Assembly (NCBI GenBank): GCA_028583605.1
Contig: CM053332.1
Span: 22,723,823-22,787,822 of the forward strand
DNA from: Dastarcus helophoroides
Lineage: Eukaryota; Arthropoda; Insecta; Coleoptera; Bothrideridae
Direction: 5' to 3'
DNA: 64,000 nt
Below, piece after piece: positions 1 to 10,620 of the stretch. The notes beneath the pieces were generated by a model that saw nothing but the letters and a program-made list of their open reading frames with translations, had not been told where the DNA came from and did no database searches. Both the position numbers and the translations under genes were made by a program. Position 1 is the stretch's first letter; each line of letters opens with the position of its first letter.

Positions 1-127
1 ATTCAGGTTTTGGAATAAATTACTAAAAAGATAACTATCTCTTTGGGGAGATATGCTGATCTTTTTTTTGATTATATAGTCAAACTAGAAATAATGTTGT
101 TTTTCAAATTTTAAGCCTTAAAAAATA

Positions 128-249
128 CAGTGGTGTCCGTTTATAATGAACGCGTTTAACTTTCGCTTAAAGAAGAAGGTGTAAACGGTTGAAGCTTATA
201 ATGAACAGATTTATTTGGTCTTTTGAGATTCGTTATAACGGATATACTG
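128..249. repeat. Short pogo/Tc1-like MITE remnant
   Basis: The left end CAGTGGTGTCCGTTTATAAT follows a TA. The right end, read in reverse, starts CAGTATATCCGTTATAACGA. The ends are therefore imperfect terminal inverted repeats of the CAGTG type seen in pogo/Tigger-like MITEs. The TA expected after the right end is missing. A related end, CAGTGATGTCCGCTTATAAC, recurs at 1187 after TA. Non-coding. Confidence 0.45.
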
Positions 250-394
250 TGTCAAATAAAGAAATTCCTTTTTTGGAAAATATATTATGATTTCTGGCTT
301 TATTTTCCAAAAAAGTAATAAAATAGATTTGATTTGTATGAAAAAAAATGTACCCTCGTTATTTATTGCTTTGTAACCTTTTATAAATTTCGTA

Positions 395-1113
395 GCTTAC
401 TGGGACCCCTTCATTTTACCATATCAGACCGGTCCGATTCCTCCTTTGGACCCCAAAATCTGCATTAGTCAATACGTCCAGTTAAAAAAACTCCTCGAAG
501 AAACCCCCTCCTCGTCCGCCTCGTGCAGCACCACCGACTCTGCTTCAAACTGCACCCCCACATCGGAAATGGAAACGCAAGACGAAGACAGCAAATTAAG
601 CGAGGCACCCGACCCCCCAACCATCGAACCCACGGAAGCGCGACGATCCAAACGCCGCTTGGTACTCAGCCCGAGCAGCACGGGCAGAAACCCGAGGAAA
701 TCGCCGCGACAGCATGCGTCAACGTTGGCGATTTTGAGCTTGCTCCAGCGGAAGAGAAAGTCGAGAAGCGGAGAGAAGCTACCCCCCGAGTTGCCCGTTA
801 TTCCCGAGGAGAAGGTGGAGAGGGTTACGAGGAAGAGTAGTCCTGAAGGGAAAGCGATCGTCGGCGCTGAGTCCAGAGAGGAGTCCGCAGGGGACGCCTT
901 CTTCAAGACGATTGAAACCGGGGAGGAAGCCGAGAATTGACTATAGGGCGATCGGGAGAAGCTTTGAGGAAGAGTTCGCGAATTTGGCCGATTACGACGA
1001 TCAGGACATTGAAGTTGAACCGAATGACTTCGATTTTAGGAATAAGATGGACATTATTGATATTTTAAGGAATTACGATAGTAAACGAATCAAGGAAACT
1101 AAAGAAATTAGAG
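395..1113 (+). CDS. Internal exon of an unrecognised basic nuclear protein (frame break inside)
   Basis: An acceptor-like tag ends near 394 and the frame is then open with no Met needed, so this is an internal exon and the gene starts upstream of the window or in an exon I cannot see. The product is Ser/Thr/Pro/Glu-rich, then basic, with KSPRQHASTLAIL near 700 and an AT-hook-like KPGRKPR near 915, followed by an acidic stretch (LADYDDQDIEVEP). This suggests a chromatin or DNA-associated protein. Coding character moves from one frame (to about 840) to another (from about 840 to 1113), so there is either a one-base indel or a very short unseen intron. The exon ends at a good donor (G|GTAATG, phase 1), which matches the phase of the next exon at 1560. 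I do not recognise the family. Confidence 0.6.
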
Positions 1114-1244
1114 GTAATGGAATCTTTAATGTAATTAAATTTACTTTGGTAAAAATTCAATGATCAAGCTTAAGCACACATTATACAGTGATGTCCGCTT
1201 ATAACGAACCTTAAAGGACTGAGAAAAGTAAAGTTAAATGCTAA

Positions 1245-1450
1245 TTAACCTATAATGCCGGTCGTTTCCATTTGAGGACAGACGAAAAGACAAACTTACG
1301 TGCTATTTTATCTACTCTTTTTGATTTTTTTTGTTATGAATTCGTCTATTAATTTATGTCATAACAAAAAAAAACATCAAAAAATTGGAATAGTGCCCAA
1401 ATGCGTATTTTTATTCGTCCTCAAATGAGAACGACCTGCGTTAATGGGTG
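1245..1450. repeat. Fold-back MITE inside the intron of the first gene
   Basis: Long imperfect inverted arms of about 90 bp each flank a centre near 1345. The left arm runs from GGTCGTTTCCATTTGAGGAC to TTTTGTTATGA. The right arm, read in reverse, runs from GGTCGTTCTCATTTGAGGAC to TTTTGTTATGAC. It sits wholly in the 446-bp intron 1114-1559. No coding capacity. Confidence 0.6.
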
Positions 1451-1559
1451 TTTCAATCTGTACCTTATAAATTAGTTGATTATACACGATTAGCAGGTTC
1501 GTTAAAAGCGGATATAATGTTATAAAATCGTTTCAATTCACAAAACAATTCTTTTAAAG

Positions 1560-2068
1560 CCAAAACCGTCAACGGCGTTCCCGGTAAGAAGATCCCCAGG
1601 CGAAAGAAAAAGAATAAAACCGGCTGGCCCCCCAACCGACGAAGAGTCCACACCAAGAAGAAAGACGACGACGAGACAACAAACGAATCGGCCAGCGTTA
1701 ACGCCGACGAATCGGAGGAAGAGACTGATAGCATTAAGAGTAAACCGGCGGAATTAATGAGGAATAACGTCAGGCGGAAACGCGTCGTCGTGAATAATTG
1801 TGATCAAAACAGGGTAGTGAAGAAGCGGAAGAGAAGGAAGCGAGTGGTACGACAAATTCCCGCGAAAGTGATCAAAAAAGTGAACAATTGTAAAATGCTG
1901 CAACCGTACGTTCGCGTGCAGAAAATAAACAGTGATATGGACTCGAAAGTAGAGAGCGGCGGCGAGTCCCCAAGAAGGACGAACGGGAGGTCGAGGCGGA
2001 TGCCCGCCTCGCCGAGATCTCCGCGCGCGTTGCGGAAACCACGGGGGCGTTGGTACAGAGAGAGATAA
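1560..2068 (+). CDS. Last exon of the unrecognised basic nuclear protein
   Basis: Starts after the acceptor TTCTTTTAAAG at 1559. The two leading bases complete the phase-1 codon left at 1113, so the splice is in frame. The exon is strongly basic: KKIPRRKKKNKTGWPPNRRR, then an acidic Ser/Glu stretch, then RKRVV and KKRKRRKRVVRQ clusters that look like nuclear localisation signals. It ends with SPRRTNGRSRR and a tail rich in Arg/Pro/Ser before TAA at 2066-2068. The KKKNKTGWP block looks conserved in style but I cannot name the family. A nuclear, DNA- or RNA-associated role is inferred from composition only. Confidence 0.65.
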
Positions 2069-2178
2069 GATTTATTCGCGCGTTTATTTATTCGTTCGTT
2101 TAGTTAGTTATATCCGAATATTTTTTACCAAATCTGTATTATATTTTTTTTAATCATTATAGTAGATATAAATATATA

Positions 2179-2184
2179 AATAAA
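2179..2184 (+). terminator. Polyadenylation signal of the first gene
   Basis: AATAAA lies 110 bp after the stop codon at 2068 in a T-rich 3' UTR. Confidence 0.6.
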
Positions 2185-2189
2185 ATATC

Positions 2190-3020
2190 TTAGGGATGAT
2201 AATTTTATCGGATTAAGAATTTCTTTTTGTTGCAAATATATTTTTGTATCTTAATTTTTAATTGTAAATCATCCCTTTAATAATTTCTTTTTTGAAGAAA
2301 TGGAACTGTTGTTTATATTAAATTTTTCGAATTTTCATTTTGATGTTTTATTGGGGTCTACTGCTAAGATCTAATAAGCTTAAAGTTGGTCCCAAACAAT
2401 CGAATAGAGTATTAAATCCCTGTATTTTTGGATTTACACTGAATAAGGAGGAAAGTCGATATTTCGAGATGTTTCAATTTTAAATTCAAATTTTTAGAAT
2501 TTAGAAATTTCTAAGTTTAAACCTAAGATCCTAATCACATTCACATTAGTCTACATCGTAGACTTTAATTGGTTAGAAACATACTTAATATTACCCAAAC
2601 TGGGTTGCACAAATGTTAAATAAAATTAATAATGATCACAGTCACAATTATAAGAAAAAAAGTTTAAATTTCAAGATTTCCCCTTAACTTTAAAATGTCC
2701 AAAGTTTCTTTCAATTTTGGATTTTCATATGAAAACGAAATTTATTTTAAATTCTCCAGCTTTTCTTTGAGACGTTTTCTTGTTTTAGAGGCATTGTTTC
2801 AGCTTTTTTCCTACAAATTTCAACTTTAAGCTTAACCGAAACATTCAAAATATTTTAGAAAAAAAAGTTAATCATTAGAAAAATTCAATACTTTGAGATT
2901 AAAGATTTGAAAGAATTCAACATTCTTTAAAAAAAGGCGAAACTTTGGGAAAAATAATAAAAAATTACATGACTGGGGCATTGAGAAAAATAGATTTTTC
3001 TTTAAACATGAAATTGCAAG
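2190..3020. other. Intergenic, AT-rich, no gene seen
   Basis: AT-rich DNA with scattered, degenerate TTTCGAAATTT-like words of the kind that fill most intergenic space in this window. I see no open frame with coding character. Confidence 0.6.
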
Positions 3021-3187
3021 TAATAATTAACATGATAACGAAGGCTTCCACGGCCAGAGTCAGTAGAGGATATACTTCTTCCGGGATTGGACCGTGTCAA
3101 AGAACTACTAAAAGTGTTCACACACTTTTAGTAGTTCTTTTACACGGTCCAATCCTGGAAGAAGTATATCCTATAATAATTAACATG
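3021..3187. repeat. Family A fold-back element with 14-bp target duplication
   Basis: The direct repeat TAATAATTAACATG occurs at 3021-3034 and 3174-3187. Between them is a short element starting ATAACGAAGGCTTCCACGG, whose next part (AGGATATACTTCTTCCGGGA to AAAAGTGTTC) is repeated inverted at the right end. The middle of the longer copies at 37,974 and 41,037 is missing. Related copies are at 37,960, 41,024 and 46,959. The long direct repeat and inverted ends fit a degraded Penelope-like element better than a DNA transposon. Confidence 0.7.
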
Positions 3188-3582
3188 TTGACATGAGAAA
3201 AAGACAACAATTTGTGAAAAAAAGCAAAAATAATGTACAAAAGCAGAAACATTTTCAGTTTTTGATGAATAATAGCTCCGTTTTGCGCCGCTGGTGATGT
3301 TTAAATAAAACTACATCAGAAGTCGAAATCTTGAGATTAAATTCAGATTTTCAACAATGAAGATATCAGGCACAAAACTTTGAATAAACGTTATTTCTAA
3401 ATCGATGTCCACCGTTTCCACAGTTCGTTACCTTTAAAACTTCGTGATTTACAAAGTAATTATGCCATAAATGTTATAATATATTTACTTTCAACAGTTT
3501 TACTCAAAAATATAAACTTTAAAGAAATAATACTAATATAACTATATTTTGGACATAGTTTGTTTCAAGTCTCTTAAGTATA

Positions 3583-5127
3583 TTAGGTGGTTTTCTTCTT
3601 GGTAGCCCTCGGTTTTGGCGCCGTTTCCTTTTTGCGTTTACTCCCAGTTTTATCGTTACCGCCCATGAAACCCAAAAAGTCTGGTATAATTTCCTCAATT
3701 TCTTTATCAATGGACCCTAAATCTGCCGTAAAATCGACCACTTCCTCCATAGGTTCATCCAAAAGTTGCGACTTGATGTAAGCCTTCTGTTTAACATACG
3801 GAACATCAATAAAACTCTTCGGATCGTACGAGAATGTCAAAGCCTCCACTAATTTGCCAGCAACATCCAACTGCTTCGAGGGGACATCCCCCTCTTTAGC
3901 ATTTTTAGTTTCCTCCGGAGGTAAACACTCGCAATTAAACGGAATATGCTTGACCAAAAACACCCTCTTGTGGTTCCCCACTTTCGGTATCATTTCATAA
4001 TAACGAATCTTGTCGTTTTGTTTTAAACAACCAACACATACCAAAACCTTCCCATTATCGTGACAATACTGCCAAAATTGATCAAAAAACTCCAAATCCT
4101 CTTTCGGATCCTTCTCCAAAATCGAAGCATCCGACAAAACGTAGCCCACTTCACTCAAACGATCGCAAACGTACAACAGCGTGTACCCAATAGGAAGCGT
4201 ATTCTGCATCAATTGTACGCGTTCGGCGGCACCCAATGTGATTCCGAAGTCGCGTTTTCCCGCCGGAGCTTCGACGGTGAATTCGCAGGGGGTCTCCAGG
4301 GCGACTTCCCGCGTTCGCTTCAGAACTTCCCCGCTCGCGTTCACCTCGTTGGAATTAAAGATTCGCGCGCTGTGAACGTAATTCTTTTTCGTGACTTTGA
4401 TATAGCGCTTGGCGTCGCCCAAAATCGGATACAACCGCAACTTTCTCTGCGAAAAACGAATGACCACGGTCGAGGCGAGTTTCTCGTACAACCCCTCGCT
4501 ATCTTCACAGATTTCCTCGACAAACGGTTCTTTCGTTAGCGAGAATAACTCGTTATAGAACTTGGAGTAATCAAAGTCGTGATCCATCGTGACTAACTGG
4601 AAAACTATATCGTTAGATTCAAAACTTTTGACTTCGTTCAAAGAGGTGAATTTTCTATTGTCGTCCCCCAACACCGGGTCAGGGTCATTGCTGATGAAAA
4701 CGATGTTTCTCTTGTAAAACGGCGATTTTAAGTCTTTGAAATTCTTCTTACACGTTTGGAAGACCGCCGCCAAGTCCAATCCGGCTTTACGCATGTATCT
4801 ATCGCTTAGTTCCTCGTTGGTGAGGCCTTTGGTGGTTTTTAACAGTTTAGCGGTTTGGAGCAAGTTGTCGTCGAAATTAACGAAATTGGACTTGCTATCG
4901 TCATTGGGCAAAATTATAGAAAATCGGCTCCAGCTTCTGCAATCGTTGGTTAGTATGAGGGAATCGGCTAACGCGTGGCACGCCTCCAGGCATTGGACGA
5001 AGGGGGACTTTCCTTCTTCGTTTTTGACAAACATAGAAGGGTGGGTATCGATGATGATTATGACGAACGACGGTTTGTAGTCCGTGGTGGAGGCAACCTG
5101 GCTAACGGCGCTGTCCTCTTCTGACAT
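3583..5127 (-). CDS. XRCC6: Ku70 (XRCC6) DNA end-binding subunit
   Basis: Ku70 pairs with Ku80 to bind broken DNA ends and start non-homologous end joining in the nucleus; it also works at telomeres. The predicted protein is 514 residues with no intron in the coding part. Residues about 20-220 form the von Willebrand A-like domain (SFVIIIIDTHPSMF). Residues about 225-430 form the Ku beta-barrel core, with RKLRLYPILGD and KRDFGITLGA. The C-terminal arm has LVEALTFSYDPKSF and DEPMEEVVDFTADL, which match the Ku70 rather than the Ku80 pattern. The SAP domain found at the C-terminus of vertebrate Ku70 is absent; only a Lys-rich tail remains. I chose the Met at 5127 because TTTCAG stands directly before it and looks like the acceptor of a 5' UTR intron; a Met three codons upstream is also open. 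It is convergent with the first gene. Confidence 0.9.
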   Translation of the reverse strand: MSEEDSAVSQVASTTDYKPSFVIIIIDTHPSMFVKNEEGKSPFVQCLEACHALADSLILTNDCRSWSRFSIILPNDDSKSNFVNFDDNLLQTAKLLKTTKGLTNEELSDRYMRKAGLDLAAVFQTCKKNFKDLKSPFYKRNIVFISNDPDPVLGDDNRKFTSLNEVKSFESNDIVFQLVTMDHDFDYSKFYNELFSLTKEPFVEEICEDSEGLYEKLASTVVIRFSQRKLRLYPILGDAKRYIKVTKKNYVHSARIFNSNEVNASGEVLKRTREVALETPCEFTVEAPAGKRDFGITLGAAERVQLMQNTLPIGYTLLYVCDRLSEVGYVLSDASILEKDPKEDLEFFDQFWQYCHDNGKVLVCVGCLKQNDKIRYYEMIPKVGNHKRVFLVKHIPFNCECLPPEETKNAKEGDVPSKQLDVAGKLVEALTFSYDPKSFIDVPYVKQKAYIKSQLLDEPMEEVVDFTADLGSIDKEIEEIIPDFLGFMGGNDKTGSKRKKETAPKPRATKKKTT

Positions 5128-5136
5128 CTGAAACAT

Positions 5137-5774
5137 GACGTGAAATTTATACTAAAATTAGGGTCACCAGCGACTTCGTCGGCGTAGATTTTTATATGGG
5201 AACATTTTGTGAGTTATTTTTGGGAACTTCATCGCCACTGATGAAAAAAAATAAGTAACAAACAAAATCACCTTTTGAAATGAAAGATATTGGAATAATT
5301 TTAGCTACAGATTTTGTAATTTTAGCTACTATAAAGTTTAAATAAATTAATGTTTGACAATATTCTTTTTCAAAATTCCCCACAATGATGTCAACGTTTA
5401 GGTAAGTCGTCGTACAATATATTTAAGTCGAAAAGAATGCCAGGTACTTTATTAATTGCGAAAATATCGTACTATATATAATCGTTTCAAAAAGAAAGTG
5501 TTTTTCGAAATTACACTTATTGACAATGTCGACAGTCGACAAGAAAGGCTGTTAGGCAAATCAGGCCACTTTGTTTAGTTGCAATTCATCAGATCGCACT
5601 GCACACAATTACTTCAGAAAAAAATCGTACTCAAACGCCTCATGAAAAGCTACTGAGAATATTCGTTAGTTTATTTATCAACGTAGTAAGCGCCTGATGA
5701 TCATTTCCCAAATTTCAAAATAACTGGCGAATGAAGCTTGGGAAAAACAACTGCATAATGTTTTTTCTTTTAAT
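5137..5774. other. Ku70 5' flank, no gene seen
   Basis: Presumed promoter and 5' UTR region of Ku70. There is no TATA box and no further coding region. AT-rich without strong repeats. Confidence 0.5.
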
Positions 5775-6156
5775 ATACTGTAACGCAATGTAAATAGATG
5801 GAATAGAATTTAGAATAGAATTGTAGAATTTAGTAAATAAAAAAAGTTTCTAGAAGGATCTGATAAGGGGAAAGAGGCCGCGATAACGAAACAAACGGCA
5901 GATAAGCGTTCCAGAAATTTCGGCAAACGATAAGCCTTATCTGCCGAAAAGTTCTGGAAGCCGGGAGCCAAAACTATAAAAGGCGGCCAGCTTTCCCTTA
6001 AGTCAGTCAGTTAAAGTCAGTGTAATTAGTGAGTTAGTAGAAGTTAATAATAAGTGAGTTAATTGTTCAATTGTGGTGATCCAAGTTAAGTTTGGTAATA
6101 AAGTGGTGTAATTCACACGTGGTAATCAATTCGAACCGATAAGCCCGTAAAAATAC
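5775..6156 (+). mobile_element. Solo LTR, family L1, copy 1 (TSD ATAC)
   Basis: The 374-bp LTR at 5779-6152 starts TGTAACGC and ends CCCGTAAAA, where the other copies end CGTAACA. ATAC stands on both sides (5775-5778 and 6153-6156). It contains a TATA box (TATAAAAGG at 5975) followed by a CAGTCAGTTAAAGTCAGTG start region, as expected of an LTR promoter. No internal retroviral-type genes are present, so LTR-LTR recombination removed them. Two more copies are at 40,605 and 43,015. A 4-bp duplication fits Gypsy-type integrases. Confidence 0.85.
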
Positions 6157-8460
6157 ATTATTTTTCATCATTAATCACTAATCGTTCAAAATGTTTCGGA
6201 TACATTCAAAAGCGAAAATTAATTAAAGCCAAGTTTTTCCAAATTCATAAACTTGTCATAGCTTTAAAAATGTCACAAATTAAATGAATAAATAATAGCT
6301 ATTAATGTGATTATTACGCGATTTATAACAATCGAGGACGCTGCCTAATCTAACGTCTGAGATTATTTAAATCGCTAATAATCGAGTTGCATTCAAAGCT
6401 TTATCGTATCATTGACATAAAAATTACAAACCTTTAAAATGAAAGTTGCATTTATGGTATTGTGATAGATAATTAAGGTATTATAATTGTAACTGACGTA
6501 TTATGTGCTACTAAGTTATTGTGAAGCTGCTAAATATTATGAGGTTAATAATTATCAATAAAGATTTAATTTTAAGGACACTTACTTTTCAATGATACAA
6601 AAAAAAATTAATAATTCTTCATGGTGAACTCTTATTCACCGGAAATATTATGTTTATTAATTTTATTTAATATTTCTTCGGCCGAAGAAATGTTAAATAA
6701 AATTAATAAACAAAAATTAATAATTCAAAACTCTGAACACTTAGTTCTGCAGTCACCCGCATTTGGCGCTAGTGATTTGGTTCTTGTTTCCAGCATGACA
6801 GTTCCTGATTTACGAATAGAGCATTGATAAACTGGCAGAAAATTAAACAATTAACAAAACGCGAAGATACCAATTTTAAAAACTAGGATTGTAATGCGAT
6901 TTTCAAGCGACCTTAAATATGTATGTTACATTGTTACATCAAAATTTAAAAATCTGAGGCGATTGACCTATCAGTTAAATGAACTAATTTTGTTTTTGTT
7001 TTTCCTCGCCTATTTATCAACACATATTACAATCACCTTTATGCAAAAAACAACAAACAATACGAGTAATTCAAACATACCAAATGTGACAAATTAAAGA
7101 ACGATGCTTTGAAAACACCAATAATTATACGTTACCTTGTATTTACCCGGCTTTCAAAGTATACCAACAAAAGGTTGTATTAAGATGACAACGTTTTAAA
7201 CTACGATGAATCACTATCTTGATATAATTCGGTGTCTCAAGACAACAAAATTTAGGACAAAAATGAGATTTATGCGTATTTCAGCAAGTTTGAACAAGCT
7301 ATATCGATGAATAACCTCCACTTCACAACACTTCTCAGTTTGATATATCGAAATTTAGCAATCGAAACCACTCTTTGATCTTAACTAATCGATTTAGCAG
7401 AAAACCCACGAATTTTGTAGGAAAACCCTATCCTACTCTCTCACATTGCGGCATTTAAGGCGTTTTAGTATCTCACTGTTTCTTTTGGCAACTCAAAATT
7501 AATTCAGTTTTTCTGACTTTGCTGATTAAAAGCATATATTATATGATTAATAGTGATTAATCTGCATAGTTTGATTAATCTCTAAAAATCGAATATGGAA
7601 TCATAATTAAATAAAACAAACGTCACATTGTCCGCCAAAATAAACACACCAACGACATCTGCTAACGAGAAGCTACACTAATTTAATACAACCGGAATGG
7701 AACCTTTATGCGAAATTGAGATTTCATTACTATTTCCAGATTTGCAAAATTTTTATCAATTTTTGTTTTTCCTACAGATAAATCATCATCAATGAAAAAT
7801 TTTGTTGTGCTTATATTAGACACACATCGATTTATTTAAAAAGGTCTTAGGCAATACGTAATTAGTAAAACTGTATTAAGAATTGCCTATGCATCAATAG
7901 CCATTAAAGTTTAGAAATATTTTTATAGATGGCGCGACAGCTTATTTGAAGTAATTTAAATTTAAAATTATTTATTATGGTTTAAAATTTAATATTTTAT
8001 AAAATCAATTTGATTTTTTGTTAATGTTGATCTCAAAGTTTTCTAGTTTTGGAGATTTTGATTTCGAAATTTCGATTTAATCAGTAATTTTGAATCAAAA
8101 CCCGAAAATATTTAAATGTTGAAAAAAATTTCGATTCTAAACTTAATATTTGTTGATGATGATATAGTTCATTGTAGAGAGTTTACTGATTAATTTATGG
8201 AAGTGTTTTTATCTGTTTGTTTTCAACTCACGTCTTAATTTGTAACGTTTACAAGATTCTATAAAGTGAAAGTACATAACGTGAATTATTTATTTTTAAG
8301 ACAATGGATTCATCAGCTTAACACAGCAGAAAGTAAGGAATAACAAATCAACATATTTACCTCAAAATCGACTCCATTTTTATTACTGAATTGAAATATA
8401 TTTTTAGGTGACTAGAAAAAATACATTAATAAGTAATAAATGATCGTTGGCGTAAAATAT
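6157..8460. other. Intergenic, no convincing gene
   Basis: AT-rich DNA. The short open frames at 6621 and 6894 lack a clear start context and coding composition, and the first one runs through the palindrome at 6651. Nothing else is supportable. Confidence 0.5.
6651..6712. repeat. Near-perfect 62-bp palindrome without a loop
   Basis: Two 31-base arms meet at CGG|CCG (6681/6682) with one mismatch. The arms start TGTTTATTAATTTTATTTAA. It is far longer than a factor-binding site and could form a cruciform or be a tiny fold-back element. Confidence 0.8.
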
Positions 8461-8468
8461 CACAAAGT

Positions 8469-8834
8469 TTACGTAAAAATTAAAACACAGTTTCCCAGAT
8501 GATCTTTCATGGTTCCATTTGGGCAGCGTTCGGGGGCATCCAAAATGTTTCTATTTTTAAAAGTCACGTTGGCTTTTGACCCGCTCAAGCTCGTCCTCGA
8601 CCTTTCGCTTTCGTTTTTAGCTGCATCTTGCTCAATGAATCGTCGTCGTCCGGGGAATACAATGATCGGGTCGCTTTCACTAGTCGTATTACTACCACTG
8701 ATGGTCGTTTCACAGCACTTTTTCACAGCTTGGGTTCTTTGGTCGGCATTTCTCGGATAAACCACGTAAGACGACAATTCGATGGTATCGATTAACAAAA
8801 AGACTAATATTCCGCCGAATATGGGAATGTACAT
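8469..8834 (-). CDS. Small secreted protein with C-terminal Cys motif
   Basis: Single exon, 121 residues. The Met at 8834 is chosen because a stop lies shortly upstream of the open frame and this Met starts a hydrophobic segment (IPIFGGILVFLLIDT) typical of a signal peptide or single membrane anchor. Then come YVVYPRNADQRTQ, a CC pair, several N-glycosylation sequons (NTT, NES, NVT, NGT) and a C-terminus CPNGTMKDHLGNC. The pattern C-P-x-G-x-x-x-D-x-x-G-x-C occurs in small secreted arthropod proteins of unknown role, to my knowledge. Not a clear member of the neighbouring cluster family. Confidence 0.6.
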   Translation of the reverse strand: MYIPIFGGILVFLLIDTIELSSYVVYPRNADQRTQAVKKCCETTISGSNTTSESDPIIVFPGRRRFIEQDAAKNESERSRTSLSGSKANVTFKNRNILDAPERCPNGTMKDHLGNCVLIFT

Positions 8835-9420
8835 CGTTGCGTATTGCCAGAAACTGGTTATTTGAATACGGGAGAATGGCTTAAATAACAATTCATTGTC
8901 TCGACTAATTTATTGTTCCCATTGTTGTCTTATCATTATTACCTGGCCAAGAACGATAATGCGAAATGTGATTAAAAGAAAACTGAATTGGAGATTAGTC
9001 ATTCTGATTCATTTGTAGGTCATCATTGTCACAGAACAAATTACAAGAAGTGTATTCCGATAACAGTTAACCCATTTCTAAACTGGATCCCAATTGGGCT
9101 GAAGAAAACTCGAGCAAACTTTGATTATACATCCATTGGCGTATTCTACATGGAAACTAAGCTAAGATACAAAAGACTTGTGAATTTCTAGTTTTTGTTA
9201 TGGAAATTTTGAGTTGAAAATAAAAAATCGGAATTTTGTTTTTTTTTATTACAATAACGAGTTTAGCACAAACATGACATTTTTAAACAGTGTTTTAAAA
9301 TGTTTTCTTTTGTAAAGTCGCAAAATAACACGGCCGAACAAGATAATCTTTAAACGAAAGCGAATCTGGAAATGGCAACGTTATATTTTGTTTGTTTTCT
9401 ACACAGAAACTTTAAACGTT

Positions 9421-10053
9421 TTACACTTTCATAAACCATGGCGAAATATCCTCGACATCATCTCGTTTTGATCTCTCGGCTTTGGATTTGCCCCCAATGA
9501 CCAAAATCTGCTTGTAAACCAACGGAACAAAGTCTTGGACGTAGGGACTCGACATGTATCGATTCTTTTGGTTTTGGCCCACTATCAGAATCTGTTTGTA
9601 AACTACTGGTGTTACGCGACCTAATTCCACCAAGCTGGATACATCAACTTGTCCTTGGCGAATCACATCAAGTGCTGGCGATTGGATACCCCAGTTTTTC
9701 CCTTGGGCTAAACTCCTGAAAGCTTCAAGTATCAACAGGTTGATTTCTCCCGTTGTGACGGCGTTTTCCAACTGGAGTAACACATTTAAGTAAGATGTGG
9801 TGTCGATGATACCTTGATAGGGTGATAGCACGTTGATTATTGGGGTGAGTTCGCTGTCAATCAAATAAGAACGTTGGAAACCTTCGGGGTCGGTCAGGAC
9901 AAGTTCTACGTCTCCTAACCCTTGATCTACGATGGCGATCTGACTTCCACTGGACGAAACGATGTTCAGGGAACCGATTGGACTCGGTAGTATCGCCACC
10001 AAGCCGGCTTCAACGTGGAGTATGGCCCCAAGACACAAAAGTAACAGTTTCAT
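9421..10053 (-). CDS. Gene C: secreted cluster-family protein, one module
   Basis: 210 residues with a signal peptide (MKLLLLCLGAILHVEAG). Residues about 25-130 carry the shared module of this cluster: strand-rich start (IGSLNIVSSSGSQIAIVDQG, then DVELVLTDPEG) and helical end (INVLSPYQGIID, LENAVTTGEINLLILEAF). Two short repeats follow, VVYKQILIVGQN and LVYKQILVIGGK, resembling the start of the second module in A1/A2 (KQILVTKN). A dibasic KSKAERSKRDD region sits near the C-terminus. Function unknown; extracellular by the signal peptide. AATAAA in transcript sense lies near 9245-9250. The nearest GATAA (10,193) is farther away than in the sister genes. Confidence 0.75.
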   Translation of the reverse strand: MKLLLLCLGAILHVEAGLVAILPSPIGSLNIVSSSGSQIAIVDQGLGDVELVLTDPEGFQRSYLIDSELTPIINVLSPYQGIIDTTSYLNVLLQLENAVTTGEINLLILEAFRSLAQGKNWGIQSPALDVIRQGQVDVSSLVELGRVTPVVYKQILIVGQNQKNRYMSSPYVQDFVPLVYKQILVIGGKSKAERSKRDDVEDISPWFMKV

Positions 10054-10459
10054 TTTCCTGACGGTTCCCCAAGTGACCCCTTCAATTGAGTAAGCGAGAT
10101 TTTAAATGCGGTGGCGTATCCGCTTGCCTCAACTAATTAAATCAGAATTCTTGCCGAAAATAAAGATATGAAGGTCAACGGTAACGGTGACTTATCAAAA
10201 GTAAACAGATAATGAAGTGCAATTTTATTATTATTTATGTGGCTTGATTGCATTATAAGCGATCGGTTTAGTTTAGATTTCATTGAGAACTATAACTTCT
10301 ACATTCTGGATTCTGGTGACGTGCCAGCAGTGGTGCCTTGTACTGTCCCTACGCGAAAAGCAATGAATCAGAGCTTCGAGAGAAAGTCGAATTCAGCACA
10401 AAAAAGTCTAGATATTAAAGATATGATAATAAATAAAAATAATGTTCGAAAAAATTGAA

Positions 10460-10620
10460 ATACACATCTTGTCCCCTGAAACCAAGAAAGATTAAAAAAC
10501 ACAACAGAGGTTGCTCTAACGCGTTTCGATGGCGAAGCTATCATCTTCAGAGAGATACTTGGGACAAAATTTGTATTTCAATTTTTGAAGATAACTAAGG
10601 ACCAGTCGGTTCCACCAAAA
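10460..10620 (-). repeat. Family C repeat copy
   Basis: One of about a dozen copies of a repeat with segments CTTGTCCCCTGAAACCAAGA, ACAGAGGTTGCTCTAACGCG and GACCAGTCGGTTCCACCAAA. Here it carries the hammerhead-like segment at 10,513-10,555. It is non-coding; open frames across it are fortuitous. Confidence 0.75.
10513..10555 (-). ncRNA. Hammerhead-ribozyme-like motif, family C
   Basis: Read on the minus strand: CTCT, then the core CTGAAGA, one extra T, a hairpin (GATAGC, TTC, GCCATC, one mismatch), GAAA, the self-complementary ACGCGT, and AGAG that pairs with CTCT. This is the order stem I, CUGANGA, stem II, GAAA, tiny stem III, stem I of the small hammerhead variants known from Penelope-like elements. 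The extra T before stem II departs from the strict core. Confidence 0.5.
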
